Shown here piece by piece: positions 28,324 through 34,572 of a DNA stretch of 42,642 nt. Source of the stretch: Bacillota bacterium (GTDB taxonomy: Bacteria > Bacillota > Bacilli > Alicyclobacillales > SLC66); contig JAJYOE010000012.1 in the NCBI GenBank assembly GCA_021785975.1, positions 1-42,642 of the forward strand, in the 5' to 3' direction. The notes beneath the pieces were generated by a model. The model made no database searches. It saw only the letters and a list, made by a program, of their open reading frames with translations, and had not been told where the DNA came from. The translations under genes were made by a program, and so were the position numbers. The number at the start of each line of letters is the position of its first letter. Position 1 is the first letter of the stretch.

Positions 28324-28350
28324 GCCTCAACGCATGAAAGTGCGTTAGGC
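28324..28350 (-). terminator. Hairpin between fin and mfd
   Basis: Minus strand: GCCTAACGCA pairs with TGCGTT-G-AGGC (one bulged base) with a 6-base loop (28350-28324), followed by TTATTTGCTGTT. It may end fin transcripts or act in the mfd leader. The rest of the 28269-28460 gap holds only a short CGCC/GGCG hairpin (28374-28385) and no clear promoter. Confidence 0.45.
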
Positions 28351-28460
28351 CTGACACCGACATGAGACGTCCACGCCAAACGGCGCGAACCGCATGTGGA
28401 AAAACTCATTGAGCGGTCGCTCCTGACGTAAGAAAAGTTTGCTGTATATCAAGCTATTAA

Positions 28461-28694
28461 TTACTGAATCGGTGAACTCGTCAAGTACAACGCGGGATTT
28501 TGTTCAAGCGCTGTCTCGCAATATTCACATACAGTTTTCACATAGGTGGTTTGATCTTCAGCATGATACTCTATGATGTCGGATATTTCCTGTTCCGTCA
28601 AGCTGGTGAAACCCAGCGCGTCAAGGGAGACTCTCGATGAGTCAAGCGACCCAAGAAACGCTTTGCAATGCCTGCAATAATACACAATATGCAT
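28461..28694 (-). CDS. fin: Anti-sigma-F factor Fin
   Basis: A 77-residue zinc-binding protein that inhibits sigma-F and helps the change to sigma-G in the forespore. The start MHIVYYCRHC carries C7 and C10; VCEYCETALEQNP carries C56 and C59, giving the two CXXC pairs. DALGFTSLTEQE matches the conserved centre of Fin (B. subtilis YabK). Three in-frame ATGs exist; the one at 28694 has GGAGG 9 bases before it and is preferred. It follows pth, as in B. subtilis. Confidence 0.93.
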   Translation of the reverse strand: MHIVYYCRHCKAFLGSLDSSRVSLDALGFTSLTEQEISDIIEYHAEDQTTYVKTVCEYCETALEQNPALYLTSSPIQ

Positions 28695-28734
28695 CCGCAT
28701 CGTCCTCCATCCCATTTGTCAGAGCTTCTTCTTA

Positions 28735-29313
28735 TTATGAGATGGAAGGACGAGAATTAAACTTATTCATGACAATGGGAAACGGCTCTTCTAGAGAGGC
28801 AAGCACTGCATCGGCTGCGATCTCCACCGCCTGCGTGACGTGATCCCGGTCTTTTTTGGGAAAACCGGACAGCACATAATCCACCACGGTAATGTCAAAA
28901 GGAGGCCTTCCAATCCCTATACGAATTCTCGGAAACTCATGGCTCCCAGCCAATTGGAGGACAGATTTCACCCCGTTGTGCCCGCCTGCACTGCCTTTCT
29001 CCCTCAATCGGATACTTCCCACAGGCAAATCCAAATCATCGTAGATGAGGATCAAGTCTCGTGAAGGTTCTGCGCCAAGCGCCAGGATGGCCTCTTTGAC
29101 GGATTGACCGCTAAGGTTCATGTAAGTCTGCGGCCGAATGAGATACACGCGTTCCCCGCCGACTTTAGTATCCGTGACAAGCGCCTGCCATTTTTTATAT
29201 GGCCGTCCGACACCGAGCTTGTCCTCTAATTTTTCTATACACCAAAACCCCACATTATGTCTGGTTTTTTCATATTCTTTGCCGGGATTACCGAGACCGA
29301 CGACGAGTTTCAT
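28735..29313 (-). CDS. pth: Peptidyl-tRNA hydrolase
   Basis: Cleaves peptidyl-tRNA released by ribosome drop-off. The 192-residue product has VGLGNPGKEYEKTRHNVGF with N9 and the catalytic H19, the DDLDLPVG loop with the aspartate, and GSAGGHNGVKS. Length fits the family (spoVC in B. subtilis). The ATG follows AAAGGGGGG. It comes directly after prs; the rplY/ctc gene that usually lies between them is absent here. Confidence 0.96.
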   Translation of the reverse strand: MKLVVGLGNPGKEYEKTRHNVGFWCIEKLEDKLGVGRPYKKWQALVTDTKVGGERVYLIRPQTYMNLSGQSVKEAILALGAEPSRDLILIYDDLDLPVGSIRLREKGSAGGHNGVKSVLQLAGSHEFPRIRIGIGRPPFDITVVDYVLSGFPKKDRDHVTQAVEIAADAVLASLEEPFPIVMNKFNSRPSIS

Positions 29314-29340
29314 ATCGCAAGCCCCCCTTTATCCCTTTGA

Positions 29341-30297
29341 TTAATCAAAAAGTTCACTGATCGATCTCATCTCATGCACCCTCATGATGGCCTCCGCAAT
29401 GATCTGGGCGACAGAAAGGATCACCATCTTGTCAATTTTCTGATCCTCTCGAAGTGAGATCGTATTGGTCACGACCACTTCCTTAATCGGCGCTTCCTCC
29501 AGACGTTCGATCGCCGGCGGAGATAATACGGCATGAGTGCAGCAGGCATAGACTTCTTTGGCACCTTTTTCAAGCAATGCTTTTGCTGCAAGCGTGATGG
29601 TCCCTGCCGTATCGATCATGTCGTCAATCAATATCGCCGTTTTCCCCTCAATGTCGCCAATGATATTCATCACCTCAGCCACATTGGGTTCCGGGCGGCG
29701 CTTGTCGATAATCGCAATGCTCGATTCGAGTCGTTCTGCCATTTGCCTGGCCCTAGTGACACCGCCAAGGTCTGGTGACACTACCACTACATCGCCAAGG
29801 TTTTTCCCTAGAAAGTAGTCTGCCAAAATAGGCATTCCCACCAAATGGTCGAGCGGGATGTTGAAAAACCCTTGGATTTGCCCAGCATGAAGGTCCATGC
29901 AAATGACTCTGGTCGCCCCGGCAGTCTGAATCAAATCAGCCACGAGCTTCGCAGTAATCGGGTCCCGAGCGCGAGACTTTCGATCCTGACGGGCATATCC
30001 GTAATAAGGAATGACCACGTTGATCGATTTGGCGGAAGCCCTTTTTAGCGCATCGATGGTAACGAGCAATTCCATCAAATGCTCATTGACAGGCGCGGAC
30101 GTCGGCTGGATCAAAAACACGTTGGATCCGCGCACACTCTCGCCCAATTTGACCTGTATCTCGCCATCCCTGAACCTCGTGGCCTGAAGACGACCCAAAT
30201 CCACGCCAATCTCATTGGCGATTTCTTTTGACAACCCGATGTTCGCATTGCCCGTAAAAATTTTCAGCTTCGGGTCACGATACCCCAATGATGTCAC
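29341..30297 (-). CDS. prs: Ribose-phosphate pyrophosphokinase
   Basis: Makes PRPP from ribose-5-phosphate and ATP for purine, pyrimidine, NAD, histidine and tryptophan synthesis. The 318-residue product shows [42 protein letters not shown], the flexible loop [10 protein letters not shown] and the PRPP-binding [13 protein letters not shown]. The start is a GTG with a close GGAG; a TTG three codons inside has better spacing. Alignment to B. subtilis favours the GTG. It follows glmU by 9 bases and supplies the substrate used by Hpt and sensed by PurR in this window. Confidence 0.96.
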   Translation of the reverse strand: MTSLGYRDPKLKIFTGNANIGLSKEIANEIGVDLGRLQATRFRDGEIQVKLGESVRGSNVFLIQPTSAPVNEHLMELLVTIDALKRASAKSINVVIPYYGYARQDRKSRARDPITAKLVADLIQTAGATRVICMDLHAGQIQGFFNIPLDHLVGMPILADYFLGKNLGDVVVVSPDLGGVTRARQMAERLESSIAIIDKRRPEPNVAEVMNIIGDIEGKTAILIDDMIDTAGTITLAAKALLEKGAKEVYACCTHAVLSPPAIERLEEAPIKEVVVTNTISLREDQKIDKMVILSVAQIIAEAIMRVHEMRSISELFD

Positions 30298-30306
30298 GCT
30301 CCATTT

Positions 30307-31716
30307 CTATTCTCGACCATTTTTCTTGGAACCATTTTGCGACTTCATGCGCAGGCGTTCTTTTAGGTTTTTTACATACCCGAGCTTTGTCGTCTGCCTT
30401 TCTCTCGCGATGGCAAACGCATTTTCCGGCACATCGTCTGTCACTGTCGAGCCAGTGGCCACATAACCGCCAGTTCCAATTTGGATGGGTGCTACCAAAT
30501 TCACATTGGAGCCAATAAAACTGTCATCGCCAATGATCGTTTTATGCTTGACAAAACCATCGTAATTGACGGTAACCACTCCACATCCGATATTCACACG
30601 TTGTCCTACCTCACTGTCGCCCACATAGGCAAGGTGGCTAACTTTCGAATCTTCCCCGATCAATGATTTCTTGATCTCCACAAAATCGCCGATTTTAGCT
30701 CTTGCGCCAATCCGGCTTTCCGGCCTGATATAAGCAAATGGACCTACCGAAACTTCCTCCTCAATCCGACTATCCAATACGACAGATGACTGCACCGTCA
30801 CCCGATCCGCCACGTTGGCGTTGACCAGCCTTGAATTCGGACCGATGACGCAATCCGTTCCGATGACCGTGTGACCCTCCAGAATAGTACCTGGATAAAG
30901 CACCGTATCCTGACCAATTTGTACATCCGAATACACATAGGTATGTTCTGGATCCATGATCGTGACCCCGTTTTGCATGTGCCTAAGCAGGATGCGCGAC
31001 TGCATCCGCTTTTCTACCAATGCCAGTTGAATGCGGTCATTGACGTTGGCGATATCGCCTGCATCCGCCATCACGACGGGAAGGACGCGACCTCCGTCAT
31101 TGCGAATATGGGCCACCGTATCGGTAAGGAGGTATTCTCCTTGCGCGTTGTTTGCCGTCATTTTTGGCAGTACCTTCAACAACGCTTTTGTTTGAAACGC
31201 ATAAATCCCGCTGTTGACCTCACGAATCTTCCTGGTCTCGTCATCTGCGTCTTTTTCCTCGACGATACGTTCGACCGAACCATCCGTCGCGCGGATCACT
31301 CTTCCATAGGCAAATGGATCTTCCACTTCTGCCGTCAACACCGTAGTGGCATTGCCTTTCTCCGCCTCCGACATCAACCTCAAAACATCTTCCCGACGTA
31401 TGAGCGGACTGTCTCCATAGAGCACGACGGTAAGGGAATCTTCAGTCAAAAAAGGAACCGCTTGCATCACTGCATGGCCTGTCCCTAATTGTTCAGTTTG
31501 CCGGACATACGTTACCTCGTCGCCAAGCACCGCGCGCACCTGCTCTTCCAGTTTGCCGACGACTACAATCAAGCGATGAAATCCTACTGACTTCATCTCA
31601 TCCACAATATGGGCGATCATTGGTTTCCCGCAAACCTCATGAACCACCTTATGACGGCGGGAATTCATTCGTTTGCCCAGTCCGGCCGCCAGGATCACCG
31701 CTATTTTCTCCGCCAC
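30307..31716 (-). CDS. glmU: Bifunctional GlmU (GlcNAc-1-P uridyltransferase / GlcN-1-P acetyltransferase)
   Basis: Makes UDP-GlcNAc, the precursor of peptidoglycan and teichoic acids. The 469-residue product has the nucleotidyltransferase signature ILAAGLGKRMNS at the start, GTGHAVMQAV and LYGDSPLI (1-230), then a left-handed beta-helix (250-455) with hexapeptide repeats. The acetyl-CoA region reads GVVTVNYDG and FIGSNVNLVAPI. It starts at GTG with GGGGG upstream. It lies between spoVG and prs as in B. subtilis (gcaD). Confidence 0.96.
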   Translation of the reverse strand: MAEKIAVILAAGLGKRMNSRRHKVVHEVCGKPMIAHIVDEMKSVGFHRLIVVVGKLEEQVRAVLGDEVTYVRQTEQLGTGHAVMQAVPFLTEDSLTVVLYGDSPLIRREDVLRLMSEAEKGNATTVLTAEVEDPFAYGRVIRATDGSVERIVEEKDADDETRKIREVNSGIYAFQTKALLKVLPKMTANNAQGEYLLTDTVAHIRNDGGRVLPVVMADAGDIANVNDRIQLALVEKRMQSRILLRHMQNGVTIMDPEHTYVYSDVQIGQDTVLYPGTILEGHTVIGTDCVIGPNSRLVNANVADRVTVQSSVVLDSRIEEEVSVGPFAYIRPESRIGARAKIGDFVEIKKSLIGEDSKVSHLAYVGDSEVGQRVNIGCGVVTVNYDGFVKHKTIIGDDSFIGSNVNLVAPIQIGTGGYVATGSTVTDDVPENAFAIARERQTTKLGYVKNLKERLRMKSQNGSKKNGRE

Positions 31717-31777
31717 CAGTTGGTTTCCCCCTGTTATGACAAATTCAGACCCGTCCTATAAAACAAAAATCAATTGC

Positions 31778-31808
31778 ATTCTAACATAAAAACGTGACCA
31801 CTTTCACG
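31778..31808 (-). promoter_or_regulatory. Candidate glmU promoter with palindrome
   Basis: Minus strand: extended -10 TGTTAGAAT (31786-31778), about 60 bases before glmU. The -35 is poor. The region just upstream is a 5-bp-arm palindrome CGTGA/TCACG with a 6-base gap (31808-31793), which could be an operator. Confidence 0.4.
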
Positions 31809-31842
31809 ATTCGACATAAGACTGACACAAACCGCCACAAAG

Positions 31843-31872
31843 CAAATAACCGCCCAAACCATGTTTGAGCGG
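31843..31872 (-). terminator. Intrinsic terminator of spoVG
   Basis: Minus strand: 10-bp stem CCGCTCAAAC / GTTTGGGCGG (one G-U pair) with a 3-base loop (31872-31850), followed by TTATTTG. It lies 27 bases after the spoVG stop and separates it from glmU. Confidence 0.72.
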
Positions 31873-31898
31873 CGCGCCGTTATCATTTTCTAGACCAC

Positions 31899-32192
31899 TT
31901 ATTCTTCGACCACAGTCGTATCGGAATCCGTATCTGGTTCTTCTACTTTATAATATTCCCTCAGTACAGCATCCTGAATTTTTTGGCGCGTACTGGAAGT
32001 AATGGGGTGGGCAATATCGCGAAATTCGCCATCTGGTGTCCTTTTGCTTGGCATCGCGACAAACATGCCTGAGTTGCCGTCAATCACGCGAATGTCATGA
32101 ACGACAAATTCGTTGTCAAATGTGATGGATGCAATCGCCTTCATTCTTCCTTCTGTGGTGACTTTTCTTAAGCGTACGTCTGTGATTTCCAC
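31899..32192 (-). CDS. spoVG: SpoVG, RNA-binding regulator
   Basis: A 97-residue protein of the SpoVG family: [55 protein letters not shown], with an acidic tail. In Bacilli it affects asymmetric septation and cortex formation and binds nucleic acid. It starts at GTG with GGTGAG upstream. It has an excellent sigma-H promoter and sits in the ridA-spoVG-glmU order of B. subtilis. Confidence 0.96.
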   Translation of the reverse strand: MEITDVRLRKVTTEGRMKAIASITFDNEFVVHDIRVIDGNSGMFVAMPSKRTPDGEFRDIAHPITSSTRQKIQDAVLREYYKVEEPDTDSDTTVVEE

Positions 32193-32232
32193 CCCTGCTC
32201 ACCGCCTGCATAAATTTCTGTCACTTGGTGAC

Positions 32233-32262
32233 ATATTCCACATGTCTGTGGATAATTCCTCC
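32233..32262 (-). promoter_or_regulatory. Sigma-H promoter of spoVG
   Basis: Minus strand: GGAGGAATT (32262-32254), 12-base spacer, GTGGAATAT (32241-32233). Both match the sigma-H consensus RnAGGAWWW and RnnGAATWW. spoVG is the classic sigma-H gene in B. subtilis. The region just upstream (32281-32330) is very A+T rich, as at the AbrB-bound spoVG promoter of B. subtilis. Confidence 0.88.
32247..32255 (-). promoter_or_regulatory. Consensus DnaA box in the spoVG promoter
   Basis: Minus strand TTATCCACA (32255-32247) is an exact DnaA-box consensus. It overlaps the end of the -35 element and the spacer of the spoVG sigma-H promoter. One such 9-mer could occur by chance in a window of this size, so function is only suggested by its place. 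Confidence 0.45.
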
Positions 32263-32327
32263 TTTATGCAGGTCAAAAAGTCACTAATTGATTAAATTTT
32301 TTTGTATTTTTGTTTAAATTGCACTAT

Positions 32328-32708
32328 TCATAACAGTGCGACAACCTCGATTTCCACCTTTGCATCGCGTGGAAGTCTCGCTACCTGCACCGTGGTCCTC
32401 GCAGGTCGATGATCGCCGAAAAATTCCGCATATACTTTATTGATCGTCTCGAAATCCGCAAGGTCTGCCACAAACACAGTCGCTTTGACCACGTGAGAGC
32501 GGGTGGCACCAGCGTTTACCAGAATCGCGTCTAAGTTGGCAAACACTTGTGTTGCCTGCGCTCCTGCATCTCCCGCCACCAATTGACCCTCAGGAGTCAG
32601 CGGTATTTGCCCAGAAGTAAACAAGAACGAGCCTGCCCTTACTGCCTGTGAATAAGGGCCAATTGCTGCAGGTGCCGCATCTGTATGAAGTATTTCCAGG
32701 TGGTCCAT
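32328..32708 (-). CDS. ridA: RidA-family reactive imine/enamine deaminase
   Basis: Hydrolyses reactive 2-aminoacrylate-type imines formed by PLP enzymes. The 126-residue product has GPYSQAVRAG (17-26), FTSGQIPLTPEG, and the catalytic arginine R104 in RPARTTVQVARLPRDAKVEIE, all conserved. GGAGG lies 9 bases before the ATG. B. subtilis yabJ lies at the same place, between purR and spoVG, and was linked to purine control there. A 17-base gap to purR suggests co-transcription. Confidence 0.95.
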   Translation of the reverse strand: MDHLEILHTDAAPAAIGPYSQAVRAGSFLFTSGQIPLTPEGQLVAGDAGAQATQVFANLDAILVNAGATRSHVVKATVFVADLADFETINKVYAEFFGDHRPARTTVQVARLPRDAKVEIEVVALL

Positions 32709-32725
32709 TATGATCGTCCTCCCAT

Positions 32726-33535
32726 TTACGAAAAATAATTGCCAGGTTCAATCACCACTCGTCTAGTCGCTTCATCGACTTTTGTCAAAGACAAAAGGGA
32801 TGTGTAGTCCGCGACGAGTTTATCCTCTGGCTCTGCGGTTTCCATAAAAATTCCAATGCCAACAACTTTTGCGTTAAATTCGTCCATCATGCCCATCATC
32901 GCCTTAACGGTCCCGCCCGCTTTCATAAAATCATCGACAATGAGCACCTTGGTGCCCTCTTTTAATGAGCGTCTTGAGAGTGACATCGTCTGGATTCGAC
33001 GGTCAGAGCCTGATACATAATTCATGCTGACGGAGGAGCCTTCCGTGACCCGATGATCCCGTCTCGCGATCAGAAACGGGCAATTCAGCATTTGCGCAGT
33101 GACCACCGCAATAGGGATCCCCTTGGTTTCTACCGTCAGCACCACATCCGGCGCTTCCGTCTTAAAGCGCTCGGCGAATAGAATCCCCACCTTGCGAAGC
33201 ACGTCCGGTTCAGATAAAAGATCGCTCATGTACAAATATCCGCCTGGCAAAATCCGATCGCCATGACTGAGTCGATCCACTGCGCTTGCGATAAACTTTT
33301 CCGCTTTCACTCTCGAAATTCCCGGTTGATAGATCACTCCGCCCATGGCGCCTGTTTGTGTATGTAACGTTCCCTCTAATTCTGACTCCAACACCGAACG
33401 GATAATGGCCAGGTCTTCGCTTAAAGAAGATTTTGCCGCATCATACGCCTCAGCCATTTCCGTCAAGGAAAGCGGTTTGCCGGGATGATCCAGCAATTGG
33501 CGAACCAAACGCACCATTCTTTCACTCCTGCGCAT
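32726..33535 (-). CDS. purR: Purine operon repressor PurR
   Basis: PRPP-sensing repressor of purine genes. The 269-residue product has an N-terminal winged helix (1-75, MRRSERMVRLVRQLLDHPGK and SSLSEDLAIIRSVLE) and a phosphoribosyltransferase-like domain with VTEGSSVSMNYVSGS and the PRPP motif VLIVDDFMKAGGT. The frame is open 81 bases upstream, but the ATG at 33535, with GGGAGGAG upstream, fits B. subtilis. An inner ATG at 33517 also has an AGGAG. A promoter is predicted before it. Confidence 0.95.
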   Translation of the reverse strand: MRRSERMVRLVRQLLDHPGKPLSLTEMAEAYDAAKSSLSEDLAIIRSVLESELEGTLHTQTGAMGGVIYQPGISRVKAEKFIASAVDRLSHGDRILPGGYLYMSDLLSEPDVLRKVGILFAERFKTEAPDVVLTVETKGIPIAVVTAQMLNCPFLIARRDHRVTEGSSVSMNYVSGSDRRIQTMSLSRRSLKEGTKVLIVDDFMKAGGTVKAMMGMMDEFNAKVVGIGIFMETAEPEDKLVADYTSLLSLTKVDEATRRVVIEPGNYFS

Positions 33536-33583
33536 CCGCTGTTCTCCTCCCAAAAATAGCCTGAACGTTCTCACCCAAACCTG

Positions 33584-33613
33584 ACTATAGCACTCCTGGA
33601 ATTCCCACTGCAA
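33584..33613 (-). promoter_or_regulatory. Candidate purR promoter
   Basis: Minus strand: TTGCAG (33613-33608), 18-base spacer, TATAGT (33589-33584). A small palindrome GAACGTTC (33570-33563) lies just after the expected start. It has the GAAC/GTTC core but not the layout of a standard PurBox pair. Confidence 0.5.
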
Positions 33614-33628
33614 CATCTGTCGACCCGT

Positions 33629-34477
33629 TTAGCAGGTTTGACACAGATAAACCTCTTTCAAGACATTTTTCAAGCTGTTGTATACTTTTTTGGCTTTTTG
33701 CTCTTTGTCCGTAACTCCAAACACCGTGGGGCCGCTGCCGGACATCAGACTGAAGGTGGCACCGTGCTTACACAACTGATCCTTAATTTTATCGATTTCC
33801 GGATAGCGGGGAATCGTCACTTTTTCTAACACATTGGCAGCTGCGTTCGCCACTTCCAGGACACTTCCTGTTTTCAGCGCGTTAATCATCGTTTGCGCAT
33901 CGGGATGATGATCAATCTCGTCCAGCTTCAACCCGGCATAAATCTCTGCTGTGGACACCGTCACAGGCGGCTTGGCGAGGATGACCCAAAACACCGGTTG
34001 TAATGGCAAAGGTTCCACCCATTCCCCTCTTCCCCTTACCACGGCAGTCCCTCCGTAAACACAAAACGGCACATCCGAACCCACTTGCGCCCCCACCGCG
34101 CTGATCTCTGACTGGGGCAATTCCATATTCCACAATTGGTTCAACCCTCTCAGCACGGCCGCCGCATCAGAAGAACCACCTGCCAGACCTGCTGCCACCG
34201 GAATCCGCTTATCGATATCGATATGCACCCCTTTTTTGACGCCGTACAAATGACGGACCACCTGCGCCGCTTTATACGCCAGATTTCTCTCGTCGACAGG
34301 CAAAAAAGGGATGTTCACAGCAAGCGTCAACTTCCCGTCATCCCGAGGGTACAACGTAATATAATCGCTCAAGTCAACGGTCTGCATCACCGATTCCAGT
34401 TCGTGATAACCATCCTGACGTTTATAACGAACATCAAGGGTGAGGTTGATTTTCGCCCTGGCCCTCTCATAAATCAT
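33629..34477 (-). CDS. ispE: 4-diphosphocytidyl-2-C-methyl-D-erythritol kinase
   Basis: Phosphorylates CDP-methylerythritol in the MEP isoprenoid pathway. The 282-residue GHMP kinase has ARAKINLTLDV with K9 at the start, DGYHELESVMQTVDL, the glycine-rich ATP loop PVAAGLAGGSSDAAA (about 93-107) and a C-terminal MSGSGPTVFG. The ATG follows AAGGGGGTG. It lies between the cphA terminator and purR; in B. subtilis the neighbour on the upstream side is sspF, so the cph pair is inserted here. Confidence 0.95.
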   Translation of the reverse strand: MIYERARAKINLTLDVRYKRQDGYHELESVMQTVDLSDYITLYPRDDGKLTLAVNIPFLPVDERNLAYKAAQVVRHLYGVKKGVHIDIDKRIPVAAGLAGGSSDAAAVLRGLNQLWNMELPQSEISAVGAQVGSDVPFCVYGGTAVVRGRGEWVEPLPLQPVFWVILAKPPVTVSTAEIYAGLKLDEIDHHPDAQTMINALKTGSVLEVANAAANVLEKVTIPRYPEIDKIKDQLCKHGATFSLMSGSGPTVFGVTDKEQKAKKVYNSLKNVLKEVYLCQTC

Positions 34478-34529
34478 GCCTTCACCCCCTTCTTCATATT
34501 ACATGACTATGTCCTAAAATAGCACGAAA

Positions 34530-34551
34530 TCCCCGCAAGAAGTAGCGGGGA
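34530..34551 (-). terminator. Hairpin terminator of cphA
   Basis: Minus strand: 7-bp GC-rich stem TCCCCGC / GCGGGGA with an 8-base loop (34551-34530), followed by TTTCGTG. It lies 22 bases after the cphA stop and before ispE. The U-tract is short. Confidence 0.6.
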
Positions 34552-34572
34552 CTTCCAACTTGCAAACTTTTG

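Larger units (their letters stand above)
32205..32272. repeat. Nested inverted repeats around the spoVG promoter
   Basis: Three perfect inverted repeats share 68 bases. The outer arms are CCTGCATAAA (32205-32214) and TTTATGCAGG (32263-32272). The first inner palindrome is TGTCAC-TTG-GTGACA (32219-32233), at the transcription start. The second is TCCACA-TGTC-TGTGGA (32237-32252), between the -35 and -10. They could be operators or form alternative DNA or leader-RNA structures. Confidence 0.8.

Noticed and set aside
28374-28385. Small CGCC-AAAC-GGCG hairpin in the fin-mfd gap as a terminator
   Set aside because: The stem is 4 bp with no U-tract on either strand.
33563-33570. GAACGTTC palindrome as a PurBox before purR
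   Set aside because: The PurBox has CCGAAC with flanking A/T and occurs as spaced inverted pairs. This 8-mer does not fit and is reported only as part of the promoter note.
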